A stretch of 16,786 nt of DNA from Chloroflexota bacterium (lineage in GTDB: Bacteria; Chloroflexota; Anaerolineae; Anaerolineales; Villigracilaceae): NCBI GenBank assembly GCA_021796315.1, contig JAJYOH010000064.1:1-16786 (forward strand). Direction: 5' to 3'. Within the stretch, counting starts at the first letter, position 1; every line of letters begins with the position of its first letter. The position numbers were made by a program, and so were the translations under genes. This document shows, piece by piece, positions 1 through 9,757 of this stretch. The notes beneath the pieces are model-generated. The model was not told the DNA's origin. It saw only the letters and a list, made by a program, of their open reading frames with translations, and made no database searches.

Positions 1-90
1 TCCAAAGCAAAGACGCAAGACGTAACGAACAAGACGAAAAGTGTAAAAACAAAAACAAAAAGAAGCAAAACTGTTAAACGTAAAGCCTGA
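1..90 (+). CDS. C-terminal end of an unidentified protein with a Lys-rich tail (partial)
   Basis: Frame 1 is open from the first base to a TGA at 88-90 and encodes 29 residues, of which about 11 are lysine (it ends KTKTKRSKTVKRKA). It stops 5 bp before the permease start, so it is probably the gene just upstream in the same operon. In MacB/LolD-type systems the ATP-binding subunit usually precedes the permease, so this may be the tail of that ATPase, but nothing in the 29 residues shows it. The base composition is A-rich and low in complexity. A Lys-rich cytoplasmic tail could bind acidic lipids or nucleic acid; that is speculation. Confidence 0.5.
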   Translation, partial: SKAKTQDVTNKTKSVKTKTKRSKTVKRKA

Positions 91-95
91 TTTAT

Positions 96-2531
96 ATGAA
101 ACCAAGATGGCGTAAAGTATTTCTGGATTTAATAGAGAATAAAGCCCGCACGCTGCTGGTGGTCTTTTCCATCGCGGTGGGCGTATTTTCGATCGGCGTG
201 ATCGCAGGGGCGTATGTCATCATTTCACAGGATATGAGCGCCAGTTATGCGGCCAATAATCCGGCCAATATCGAATTGCGCACGGCGGATTTCGATGACA
301 CAGTATTGACCACTGTGCGCGACTCGCGGGGCATCGCAAACGCTGAAGGCCGCCGCGTATTCAATATGCGTGTTCGTTCAGCAAATAGCACAAGCTGGAC
401 AACGATTGACATTGTTGCTGTCAATAATTTTGCCAGGAACAAGATCAACCTGCTTAGCCCTGTTGCGGGAACCAGCCAGCCATTGAAAAAGCAGATCATC
501 CTCGAAAAGAATGCGCTCAAATATCTGGATGTAAAAGTCGGCGATTCGCTCGTCATTCAATTGCCTGATAACACCACCAAGTCATTTGTGATTGTGGGGA
601 TTGTGCAGGACCCGGCAACGGGCGCGGGCGACTTTTTATCCCCGCCATTTGGTTACATTACGATGGATACGTTGCCAACGCTGCGCCAGCCGCAACTTTA
701 CAACCGCATTTATGCCACTGTTTTGGCAACCGGCCAGGATGACAACGCATATATCCGTGACATTGGCGGGAGCGTAAAGGATAAGATCGAGAAGGGCGGC
801 ACGCCGGTTTTGCGGACGCGTTTCTCGAAGACTCATGTTCATCCGCTGGCGGCCACCGTCAATGCCATTTTGGGAATCCTGATGGCGTTGGGAATCCTGA
901 TCGTCTTCCTGTCATCCTCCCTAATCGCGAACACACTCAGCGCCTTGATTGGCCAGCATCTGCGTCACATCGGCGTGATGAAATTAGTTGGTGGGCGCAA
1001 TCGTCAGATTTTGGGAATGTATCTGGTGATGATCGTTTCGTTTGGCGTGCTGGCATTGTTGATCGCTGTGCCATTGGGAGGACAGGGCGCTTACGGACTT
1101 GCGGCATTCATCGCCAGCCAATTAAACTTTAGTTTGCTCGGTTATCGCATTGTCCCAATGGCGCTGATCATTCAAATCGCGATTGGAATTTTGGTTCCGC
1201 TCGTGGCGGGATTGCTGCCGGTTATCAGCGGTTCGAAGGTCACGGTTCTGAGAGCCATCAGCGGCGACCTGGCCCGGGCCGAGGGCAAGCACGTTCACAG
1301 GGGTCCGAAGCGTGAGTCGAGCTGGCAAAAGCTTGAAACGCGCGCAACCGTTGCCTTGTCGCATCGCGGCATCCATATTCCGCGTCCATTTTTGATCTCG
1401 CTGCGGAATACTTTCCGCCGCCGCAATCGCCTCATTCTGACCTTGTTCACACTGACCATGGGCGGCGCGATCTTTATTGCGGTGTTCAATGTGCGCGTGA
1501 CGTTGCATGATTATATTGGAGCCATCGGCCATTATTTTCGTGCGGATGTCACGCTTGATTTTGACCAGCCGTATCGTTTGAATCAAGTTCGACAATTTGC
1601 TTTGCAGGTGCCGGGTGTCGAGCGCGTGGAAGGTTGGCAGGGGTTATCGGCGGAATTGCTTTATCCCGATGACAGTGTGGCTGACAACCTGAATGTTTTG
1701 GCTCCACCTGCTGAAAGCGATCTTGTGAGTCCGATCGTCGTGGCGGGCCGCTGGATACAACCGGATGATGTCCGCAAGATGACCATCAGCGAGTCGGCGT
1801 TGAAATATTATCCCGATCTCAAGGCCGGTGATTTTTTGTCGTTAAAAATAAACGGCAGGAAAGAACAATGGCAGGTGGTTGGAATCTTTAAATTTGTGGG
1901 ACAGGAAGGCGTTCTGGCTTACGCGCCTTTGGAATATGTGAGTCAGTTCAATGATCTTGCGAACAGTTCCACCTCGTATCGTGTTGTGACGGCCCAGCAT
2001 GACCGCGCTACGCAGGATAAGATGGCTGAAACGCTCGACAAGTTTTTTCGCGCCAATGGATTCAAAGTCCGCCTCGCCCAATCCGGACTGGCTTCGATGG
2101 ATACCGCTTCGCAGAGTCTGGACACGCTGGTAACTTTCCTGCTGATCATGGCCCTCCTGACGGCCTCCGTCGGCTCGATGGGTCTGGCTGGGACGATGGG
2201 CATGAATGTCCTTGAGCGCACGCGTGAAATCGGGATCATGCGCGCCATTGGCGCCAGCGATCGCATCATCATGTTGACCGTCATTGCCGAGGGCGTGGTG
2301 ATCGGCACGATCTCATTTGGGCTGGCGATTTTGTTGTCTGTGCCGTTTACATATTTGCTTTCTTATATTGTGAGTCTGGCCGTTTTCGAGACGCCGATTG
2401 CCACCGTCTTTACGATCTCTGGTTATTTGATCTGGTTCGCGTTGGTTTTGGTTATGTCCGCAATTGCAAGTATCCTGCCGGCGCGTAACGCGGCACGCTT
2501 AACGATCCGTGAAGTTTTGGCATACGAATAG
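96..2531 (+). CDS. ABC transporter permease, FtsX/MacB family, two FtsX modules
   Basis: Membrane subunit of a MacB-like ABC exporter, 811 residues. Residues ~15-45 form the first membrane segment after a basic start (MKPRWRKVF), followed by a MacB periplasmic-core-like extracytoplasmic domain (~50-240) and an FtsX domain with three hydrophobic segments (~255-395). A Lys/Arg-rich cytoplasmic linker follows (~400-435), then the pattern repeats: a membrane segment (~443-468), a second extracytoplasmic domain (~480-680) and a second FtsX domain (~685-805) with the family motif ERTREIGIMRAIGAS and the ending PARNAARLTIREVLAYE. This duplicated form is common in Gram-positive and Chloroflexota exporters. 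No clear Shine-Dalgarno precedes the ATG, so translation is probably coupled to the upstream gene 5 bp away. The adaptor lipoprotein follows after 47 bp. Substrate unknown; lipids, peptides or antibiotics are typical of the family. Confidence 0.9.
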   Translation: MKPRWRKVFLDLIENKARTLLVVFSIAVGVFSIGVIAGAYVIISQDMSASYAANNPANIELRTADFDDTVLTTVRDSRGIANAEGRRVFNMRVRSANSTSWTTIDIVAVNNFARNKINLLSPVAGTSQPLKKQIILEKNALKYLDVKVGDSLVIQLPDNTTKSFVIVGIVQDPATGAGDFLSPPFGYITMDTLPTLRQPQLYNRIYATVLATGQDDNAYIRDIGGSVKDKIEKGGTPVLRTRFSKTHVHPLAATVNAILGILMALGILIVFLSSSLIANTLSALIGQHLRHIGVMKLVGGRNRQILGMYLVMIVSFGVLALLIAVPLGGQGAYGLAAFIASQLNFSLLGYRIVPMALIIQIAIGILVPLVAGLLPVISGSKVTVLRAISGDLARAEGKHVHRGPKRESSWQKLETRATVALSHRGIHIPRPFLISLRNTFRRRNRLILTLFTLTMGGAIFIAVFNVRVTLHDYIGAIGHYFRADVTLDFDQPYRLNQVRQFALQVPGVERVEGWQGLSAELLYPDDSVADNLNVLAPPAESDLVSPIVVAGRWIQPDDVRKMTISESALKYYPDLKAGDFLSLKINGRKEQWQVVGIFKFVGQEGVLAYAPLEYVSQFNDLANSSTSYRVVTAQHDRATQDKMAETLDKFFRANGFKVRLAQSGLASMDTASQSLDTLVTFLLIMALLTASVGSMGLAGTMGMNVLERTREIGIMRAIGASDRIIMLTVIAEGVVIGTISFGLAILLSVPFTYLLSYIVSLAVFETPIATVFTISGYLIWFALVLVMSAIASILPARNAARLTIREVLAYE

Positions 2532-2578
2532 ATCTCATGCTTGAACAATCCACATGAAATGAAATTGGAAGGTGAACA

Positions 2579-3721
2579 ATGAAGAAATTAACAACGATAT
2601 TATTTGTCCTGCTAAGCTCTGCGCTCGCGCTGACGGCCTGTGGCGGACAACAAGCGGTCGCCACGGTCAGTCAGCCAACGGCCTTGCCTGCGGGCGCGGT
2701 GGTTGCAACGGCGCATATCAGGCCTGTTCAGGCATCCAGCCTTGCCTTCCAGGCGCGTGGAACAGTCAGCGAAGTGGTGGTGAAAATTGGCGATGAAGTC
2801 AGGCAGGGCGATGTGCTTGCTCGCATGAGCCAGACTGATGCGGCCTCTGCTGCTGCACAAGCTGAACTTATCAATGCCCAGAATGCCTACGATGACTTCA
2901 CACGCAACATGCCACTTAACATTGCGCATGCCTGGCAGGATTACATGAGCGCTCAAAAAGTCCGCGCGGACGCGTTGAATAAATGGAATAACCTCGATGT
3001 AAAAGATATCGAGAACCGCATGAAGGAACAGCAAAATGTGGTTGACCAGCGCCAGAAAGACCTGACTGTTGCGCAGGCGGAGTTTGATAAATACAAAGAC
3101 CAGCCCGTGAATAACTTCAGTCGAAGCAACGCTTCGGACAAATTGGTGAATGCCCAGGAAAACCTGGACGAAGCCAGCCGTAAATTGGAATCCATCACGC
3201 GCGAACGCGATTCCGTCCGTGCTGCGTTGGACGCCGCAATCGCCACCGAGGCTGAAGCTAAACGAAATTACGATGGTTCTTTAAATAGAAATGTTTTGGG
3301 CGGTTCACTTGCAGAACAATTGACTTTGCTGAAGGCTCGACTCGATGCTGCCCGGGCCCAAGTGGGAGCATTTACGATTACTGCACCGTTTGATGGGATT
3401 ATTGCTGATATCAACATTCATGTCGGAGATCAGATCGGCCCCGAAACTGCGGCTGTGAGCGTGATCAATCCGAATCAATGGATCGTGGAGACCAGCGATG
3501 TGACTGAGTTGGAAGTGGTCAAAATTTCCATTGGACAGAAGGTCACGATGGTTCCCGATGCGCTGCCGGGCGTCACCATCAATGGCACGGTCGAATCCAT
3601 CAGCAGCGCGTTCACGAAGCAGGGCGGTGATATTCTTTATACTGTTCGTATCAAGGTTGATAAAGTCGACCCACGCATTCGCTGGGGCATGACGGTCGAA
3701 GCAACCTTCCCGCCGCAATAA
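2579..3721 (+). CDS. Lipoprotein HlyD/MacA-type efflux adaptor
   Basis: Extracytoplasmic partner of the ABC permease, 380 residues. A short basic start, a hydrophobic stretch and a lipobox (LTAC, Cys21) give a type II signal peptide, so the mature protein should be lipid-anchored outside the membrane. Residues ~48-82 form the first half of a biotinyl-lipoyl-like hairpin domain (GTVSEVVVKIGDEVRQGDVLA). Residues ~85-265 are a long Ala/Glu/Lys/Arg-rich coiled coil. Residues ~270-305 form the second lipoyl half (ITAPFDGIIADINIHVGDQI), and the rest is a beta-barrel and membrane-proximal region ending in WGMTVEATFPPQ. The Shine-Dalgarno AAGGTG at 2569-2574 supports the start. In a monoderm cell there is no TolC to dock with, so the adaptor probably gates or captures substrate. 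It is the last gene of the operon, followed by a palindromic terminator. Confidence 0.88.
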   Translation: MKKLTTILFVLLSSALALTACGGQQAVATVSQPTALPAGAVVATAHIRPVQASSLAFQARGTVSEVVVKIGDEVRQGDVLARMSQTDAASAAAQAELINAQNAYDDFTRNMPLNIAHAWQDYMSAQKVRADALNKWNNLDVKDIENRMKEQQNVVDQRQKDLTVAQAEFDKYKDQPVNNFSRSNASDKLVNAQENLDEASRKLESITRERDSVRAALDAAIATEAEAKRNYDGSLNRNVLGGSLAEQLTLLKARLDAARAQVGAFTITAPFDGIIADINIHVGDQIGPETAAVSVINPNQWIVETSDVTELEVVKISIGQKVTMVPDALPGVTINGTVESISSAFTKQGGDILYTVRIKVDKVDPRIRWGMTVEATFPPQ

Positions 3722-3728
3722 ATTAATT

Positions 3729-6571
<2,843 letters not shown>

Positions 6572-6588
6572 TTAGAACAGTTGTTGGA

Positions 6589-6617
6589 TTGAAAAGCGCC
6601 GAATTAAGCGCGAGAAT
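6589..6617 (+). promoter_or_regulatory. Possible promoter of the aptamer array
   Basis: TTGAAA (6589-6594), a 17-bp spacer and GAGAAT (6612-6617), matching the consensus at 5/6 and 4/6 positions. A transcript would start near 6624, just before the first aptamer, which would make the array independent of guaB. Weak evidence, since such matches occur by chance. Confidence 0.35.
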
Positions 6618-6629
6618 AAAAGTGCTCCG

Positions 6630-6719
6630 AGAAGAGCGAAACCGGAGAAATCCGGCGGCGCAAAGTTATGGATCTAAAGCCGCACCTCATGGTGTGGTCA
6701 TGATTGCCAGACTGCCGAA
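6630..6719 (+). promoter_or_regulatory. GEMM / cyclic-di-GMP-I-like riboswitch aptamer, copy 1
   Basis: Follows the family order: GCGAAACC (6636-6643), a CCGGA/TCCGG stem closed by a GAAA tetraloop (6642-6655), the highly conserved GGCGCAAAG core (6657-6665), GGATCTAAAG (6670-6679), a second variable hairpin (6680-6699) and the closing TTGCCAGACTGCCGAA (6704-6719). The family binds a cyclic dinucleotide with its two stacked helices held by the GAAA tetraloop and its receptor. Called by eye against the known pattern; no covariance model was run. Confidence 0.65.
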
Positions 6720-6801
6720 AAAGCAAAACCGTCGAAAGACGGCGGCGCAAAGCCAAGGAATCTAAAATCGAAATACGATCAGGATCGACCGGCTGAGCGA
6801 A
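6720..6801 (+). promoter_or_regulatory. GEMM / cyclic-di-GMP-I-like riboswitch aptamer, copy 2
   Basis: GCAAAACC (6723-6730), a CCGTC/GACGG stem with a GAAA loop (6729-6742), the GGCGCAAAGCC core (6744-6754), GGAATCTAAA (6757-6766), an ATCG/CGAT hairpin (6767-6779) and the closing GATCGACCGGCTGAGCGAA. The stem sequences differ from copy 1 but remain paired, as expected for a selected RNA structure. Confidence 0.65.
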
Positions 6802-6884
6802 GGGCAAAATCAGGGAAACCTGGTGACGCAAAGTTATGGGTCTAAAGTCATACATAACCTGACTAGGACCGCCAGACTGCCGAA
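6802..6884 (+). promoter_or_regulatory. GEMM / cyclic-di-GMP-I-like riboswitch aptamer, copy 3
   Basis: GGGCAAAAT (6802-6810), a CAGG/CCTG stem with a GAAA loop (6811-6822), the GACGCAAAG core (6825-6833), GGGTCTAAAG (6838-6847), a second hairpin and the closing CCGCCAGACTGCCGAA (6869-6884). Of the three it is closest to the textbook consensus. The following GAGCGAAG (6885-6892) looks like the first bases of a fourth unit cut off by the terminator. Confidence 0.68.
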
Positions 6885-6895
6885 GAGCGAAGTAC

Positions 6896-6935
6896 AGTAG
6901 GGATGACAAATATTTGTCATCCCTACTCTTTTTTT
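6896..6935 (+). terminator. Intrinsic terminator after the aptamer array (32-bp perfect palindrome plus T run)
   Basis: Bases 6896-6927 are a perfect palindrome centred at 6911/6912 (left arm AGTAGGGATGACAAAT), followed by CTTTTTTT to 6935. It starts 12 nt after aptamer copy 3, so it could be the expression platform of the array or simply the end of a stand-alone RNA. I see no clear antiterminator pairing with the aptamers. It is built like the palindrome at 3729-3760. Confidence 0.75.
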
Positions 6936-6988
6936 GTGGACCATCCGCCTCGCACCTTGACTGGAAGCAGGCCGCCGTTTTATTTGGG

Positions 6989-7001
6989 TATAATCACGCT
7001 A
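6989..7001 (+). promoter_or_regulatory. -10 box giving a probably leaderless ruvB transcript
   Basis: A perfect TATAAT at 6989-6994 puts the expected first transcribed base at about 7001, the A of the ruvB ATG. No Shine-Dalgarno lies before this ATG. A TTGACT at 6957-6962 is too far (26 bp) to be an ordinary -35 box. Confidence 0.5.
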
Positions 7002-8050
7002 TGAGCGACTCCCGTCATCCCTCCACAAGCTCAGGGACAGGAAGACCCCTCGACCCTGAAGCCAAACCTGACGATCGCGTTGATAATGCGCTTCGTCCGC
7101 AAAAACTCGGCGACCTGATTGGACAGGATCAGGTCAAAGAAAATCTCGGCATCCTGATCGCCGCCGCACGCGGACGATCGGAAGCGCTTGACCATGTTTT
7201 ATTTTATGGCCCGCCGGGGCTAGGCAAAACAACTTTGGCGCACGTTGTGGCAAACGAAATGGGCGTCAACATCAAAGTGACATCCGGCCCGGCCATTGAG
7301 CGTGCCGGAGACTTGGCGGCCATCCTGACTAATCTGCGCGCGGGCGACGTTCTCTTCGTGGATGAGATCCATCGTTTGGGACGCGCCATCGAAGAAGTGT
7401 TGTATCCAGCCATGGAAGATTTCGCGCTGGATATTGTCATCGGCAAAGGTCCGTCGGCGCGCTCCATTCGGCTCAAGCTGCCGCGCTTTACAGTTGTCGG
7501 GGCGACGACCAGACTCGCTTTGGTCACGGCCCCGCTTCGAGCGCGGTTTGGTGCGGTCTATCGCCTGGATTATTATGATCTGGCCGCGATGCAGGCGGTT
7601 GTCTCGCGCGCCGCGAAATTGTTAAAAGTCGAAGTGGATAAAGGCGGCATCGAAGAGATCGGGCGCCGCGCACGCGGTACGCCGCGTGTCGCATTGCGCT
7701 TGTTGAGGCGTGTGCGTGACTTCGCCCAGGTGCGCGCGGACGGCAAGGTCACATCTGCGATTGCGAAAGAAGCATTGGATTTACTGGCGGTTGACCCGCT
7801 CGGACTGGATGATGTGGATCGACGCGTGTTGAAGACCATCATCGAAAAATATAACGGCGGGCCGGTTGGCTTGAACACGATTGCCGCCTCGATCAGCGAA
7901 GAGCAGGATACGATCATGGATGTGGTCGAGCCGTATCTTTTGCAACTCGGATTTTTAGACCGCACGCCGCAGGGCCGCATCGCGACGAAATCCGCGTATG
8001 AACATTTGGGAATGAAATATACCGAGCAGGGTCAGGCGAGATTGTTGTAA
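7001..8050 (+). CDS. ruvB: Holliday junction branch migration helicase RuvB
   Basis: Hexameric AAA+ motor that drives branch migration with RuvA at Holliday junctions. The chosen start at 7001 gives 349 residues. The Walker A motif is GPPGLGKT (70-77), Walker B is FVDEIHR (119-125), sensor 1 is GATTR (167-171) and the arginine finger lies in PLRARFG (178-184). The small lid domain includes [20 protein letters not shown], and the C-terminal winged helix ends [15 protein letters not shown]. The first ~28 residues ([15 protein letters not shown]) are longer than usual and look derived from a dispersed repeat. A longer frame from 6914 begins inside the terminator and is rejected. ruvA and ruvC are not nearby. 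DUF2905 and a methyltransferase-like gene follow on the same strand. Confidence 0.93.
   Translation: MSDSRHPSTSSGTGRPLDPEAKPDDRVDNALRPQKLGDLIGQDQVKENLGILIAAARGRSEALDHVLFYGPPGLGKTTLAHVVANEMGVNIKVTSGPAIERAGDLAAILTNLRAGDVLFVDEIHRLGRAIEEVLYPAMEDFALDIVIGKGPSARSIRLKLPRFTVVGATTRLALVTAPLRARFGAVYRLDYYDLAAMQAVVSRAAKLLKVEVDKGGIEEIGRRARGTPRVALRLLRRVRDFAQVRADGKVTSAIAKEALDLLAVDPLGLDDVDRRVLKTIIEKYNGGPVGLNTIAASISEEQDTIMDVVEPYLLQLGFLDRTPQGRIATKSAYEHLGMKYTEQGQARLL
7019..7041 (+). repeat. Possible dispersed repeat within the start of ruvB
   Basis: The stretch containing CTCCACAAGCTCAGGGACAG resembles a motif I recall as frequent in Anaerolineae genomes (CGACAAGCTCAGG type), which is often translated as STSSGTG or similar. 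It falls in the variable N-terminus of RuvB, where an in-frame insertion would be tolerated. The attribution is from memory. Confidence 0.35.
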
Positions 8051-8070
8051 CGTTTGAACGTTCAAACGTT
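8049..8070. repeat. 22-bp perfect palindrome overlapping the ruvB stop codon
   Basis: AACGTTTGAAC followed by its exact reverse complement, centred at 8059/8060, with its first two bases inside the ruvB TAA. A degenerate half copy (GTTGGAACGTGGAAAC) follows up to the DUF2905 start. There is no T run, so it is not a classical terminator; it may be a dispersed repeat, an RNA-end stabiliser or a protein-binding site. Confidence 0.6.
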
Positions 8071-8086
8071 GGAACGTGGAAACACA

Positions 8087-8314
8087 ATGGAATCTTTTTC
8101 TCGTTATTTAATGCTCGGCGGTATTATCCTGCTTTTGGTGGGCGGCGGAATTTATCTCTCTGCAAGATTTGGCCTGCCACTCGGACGTTTGCCCGGCGAT
8201 ATTCACGTCGAGGGGAAGAATGGCTCGTTTTATTTTCCCGTTGTTACGTGCATCCTCCTGTCGGCAGTTTTGACTGTTATTCTAAATATCGTTATTCGGC
8301 TGTTTCGAAAATAA
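8087..8314 (+). CDS. DUF2905 family small membrane protein
   Basis: 75 residues from the ATG at 8087. Two hydrophobic segments (~8-28 and ~47-70) flank the family hallmark FGLPLGRLPGDIHVEGKNGSFYFPV, in which GRLPGDI is the conserved core. Function unknown; the family is often found next to ruvB or queA in bacteria, and both are close here. The 8054 start would read through the palindrome and add MNVQTLERGNT, which does not look like family sequence, so it is rejected. The ribosome site is weak. The stop is 8 bp before the next start, so the two genes are cotranscribed. Confidence 0.8.
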   Translation: MESFSRYLMLGGIILLLVGGGIYLSARFGLPLGRLPGDIHVEGKNGSFYFPVVTCILLSAVLTVILNIVIRLFRK

Positions 8315-8322
8315 GGAAATTA

Positions 8323-8886
8323 ATGATTACAACTGTTTTAGGATATCTTATCGTTATGCAATTCTTTTTTCTCGACCATAATCGGCGTGGCGCGGAAGCC
8401 AAAAGTTTCGAGACGGGCGAGTTCGATCAGCGCAGCACGATGTACGTCGGCATCGCGTACTTTGTATCCATGATGCTTCTGCTGGCTTCATGGATATTCA
8501 ATTGGTTGAACTTTGGGTCACTTCCCGCGTGGGTCGGCTGGCTTGGAATCATAGTTGGTTTATTTGGATTGACTCTCCGCTGGTGGGCGAATCGTGTATT
8601 AGGCGCATTCTACACGCGAACGTTGAAAGTGATTGAAAATCAATCCATTGTCCGTGCGGGGCCTTATCGCTTGATTCGCCATCCTGGTTATCTCGGCTCC
8701 ATCCTGATCTGGGTCGGTGCGACCGCCGCAACCACCAATTGGATTGTGTTGCTGGGTGTGTTGATCGTTATGATCGGTGTTTATGTTTATCGGATACAAA
8801 ATGAGGAGAAGATGCTTCTTGCCATGAACGCTGATTATGCCGAGTATCGAAAGGGAACATGGAGATTGATCCCGTCGATTTATTGA
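8323..8886 (+). CDS. Isoprenylcysteine carboxyl methyltransferase family membrane protein
   Basis: 187 residues from the ATG at 8323, with AAGGAA at 8313-8318 as Shine-Dalgarno. Hydrophobic segments lie at about 1-17, 40-60, 68-88 and 128-156. The family signature GPYRLIRHPGYLG (113-125) forms the SAM-binding region, followed by the usual NEEKMLL (160-166) and YAEYRKGTWRLIP. Eukaryotic ICMT methylates prenylated CaaX proteins, but bacterial members act on other, mostly unknown substrates, so no specific reaction is claimed. It ends in TGA. 142 bp without a gene or terminator follow. Confidence 0.82.
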   Translation: MITTVLGYLIVMQFFFLDHNRRGAEAKSFETGEFDQRSTMYVGIAYFVSMMLLLASWIFNWLNFGSLPAWVGWLGIIVGLFGLTLRWWANRVLGAFYTRTLKVIENQSIVRAGPYRLIRHPGYLGSILIWVGATAATTNWIVLLGVLIVMIGVYVYRIQNEEKMLLAMNADYAEYRKGTWRLIPSIY

Positions 8887-9012
8887 AGACGATTTTAGCG
8901 GCGGTGGCGTTGACGAATGTTCTGATTATAGATTCACGGATAATGTTTATAACACTACACTCGTATGTGGTTTGGGGTAATGCACATGCTTCCGTTTTCG
9001 ATTTTAATCCAT

Positions 9013-9018
9013 TATGAT
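9013..9018 (+). promoter_or_regulatory. Possible original queA -10 box
   Basis: TATGAT sits 10 bp before the ATG of the queA fragment, so a transcript would start about 4 bp before that ATG, with no room for a Shine-Dalgarno. This may be the ancestral queA promoter, now separated from intact queA by the RAYT element. The rest of 8887-9012 shows no gene or structure I can name. Confidence 0.35.
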
Positions 9019-9028
9019 GTCAGCCTGT

Positions 9029-9139
9029 ATGAAAACCTCCGACTTTGATTATCACCTCCCTGAATCATCCATCGCACAGACTCCTGCCGAGCCGCGCGAA
9101 TCATTAAGTAGTAGCGACTTTAGTCGCATAATTTGCTAA
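9029..9139 (+). pseudogene. queA: Truncated 5' copy of queA
   Basis: The ATG at 9029 opens a 36-residue frame beginning MKTSDFDYHLPESSIAQTPA, nearly the same as the start of the intact QueA at 9785 (MKTSDFDYRLPESSIAQTPA). Similarity runs from 9029 to about 9104 (about 7 differences in 72 aligned bases) and stops where the RAYT element begins; the frame then reads through the REP hairpin to a TAA at 9137. Six of the seven differences are at third codon positions, which suggests that the fragment and the intact gene diverged while both were functional. The peptide itself cannot have QueA activity. Confidence 0.85.
9108..9127 (+). repeat. Left REP hairpin of the RAYT element
   Basis: GTAGTAGCGACTTTAGTCGC: a GTAG head, then a GCGAC/GTCGC stem with a 4-base loop. 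It matches the reverse complement of the right-end repeat (GTAGTAACGACTTCAGTCGT) at 17 of 20 positions. Confidence 0.75.
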
Positions 9140-9154
9140 GCGATCACAATAAAT

Positions 9155-9757
9155 ATGCCTTACGAATACAGAAAGCTTTCTCCCGCGGAACGCGAAGAAA
9201 TTGTTGAATTTCGTAAACAGCAAGGTTATCCACTTCATGCGCCTCCGCATCCATTTCGAGAAAAAGGAACGTACATGATTACCGCCGCAAATTTTGAACA
9301 CATGGCGATCATGGCGAGTCCTGAGAGACGATCAAAATTCCAGGATGTATTGTTGAATGGCTTTCGGGAAATCAAGGCGGAAATCATCGGCTGGGTGATT
9401 CTTCCCAATCATTATCATGTTTTGGTAAACGTGGAATCGCTTGATTTCGTTTCAAATCTTCTAAAACAGATTCATGGGACAACTTCTTATGAATGGAATC
9501 AAGAGGACAATCAAACTGGAAAAAGAAAAGTCTGGTATCGTTTCTCTGATCGAATGATGCGTAACGAGAATCATCTCAATCAAACTTTAAACTATATTCA
9601 CTATAATCCAGTTAAACATGGGTATGTGAAGGATGCTTATGATTGGCAGTGGTCAAGTCTTTTTATGTATGAAGACGAAAAGGGGAAAGACTGGCTGCGA
9701 GAAAATTGGAGGAAATATATTCCGCCACAAGATTTTGGTAAAGATTGGGATGTGTAA
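9155..9757 (+). CDS. REP-associated tyrosine transposase (RAYT, Y1/HUH family)
   Basis: 200 residues, the usual size for this IS200/IS605-related family, whose members cut and join single-stranded DNA at REP hairpins. The HUH metal-binding motif is in LPNHYHVLV (His86, His88) and the catalytic Tyr is probably Tyr147 in LNYIHYNPVKHGYV, with the typical WQWSS shortly after. An Arg-rich stretch at 55-72 and KVWYRFSDR (~125-133) also fit the family. There is no clear Shine-Dalgarno. Its TAA stop at 9755-9757 is part of the right REP hairpin. RAYTs are normally single-copy and domesticated rather than actively spreading. The catalytic motifs are intact, so the protein may still act. Confidence 0.9.
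   Translation: MPYEYRKLSPAEREEIVEFRKQQGYPLHAPPHPFREKGTYMITAANFEHMAIMASPERRSKFQDVLLNGFREIKAEIIGWVILPNHYHVLVNVESLDFVSNLLKQIHGTTSYEWNQEDNQTGKRKVWYRFSDRMMRNENHLNQTLNYIHYNPVKHGYVKDAYDWQWSSLFMYEDEKGKDWLRENWRKYIPPQDFGKDWDV

Noticed and set aside
1122..1595. - strand open frame of 157 codons inside the permease gene
   Set aside because: Shadow of a strong coding frame on the other strand, with no ribosome site or known motif.
6630..6892. The repeats as a CRISPR array
   Set aside because: Only three units of more than 80 bp with paired, diverged stems and no identical repeat-spacer pattern; structured aptamers fit far better.
6604..6909. A 101-residue protein on the - strand over the aptamer array
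   Set aside because: Its apparent repeats come from the tandem RNA units on the + strand; no ribosome site and no recognisable domain.
6914..7000. Longer start of ruvB at 6914
   Set aside because: It begins inside the terminator hairpin, and the added residues do not resemble RuvB.
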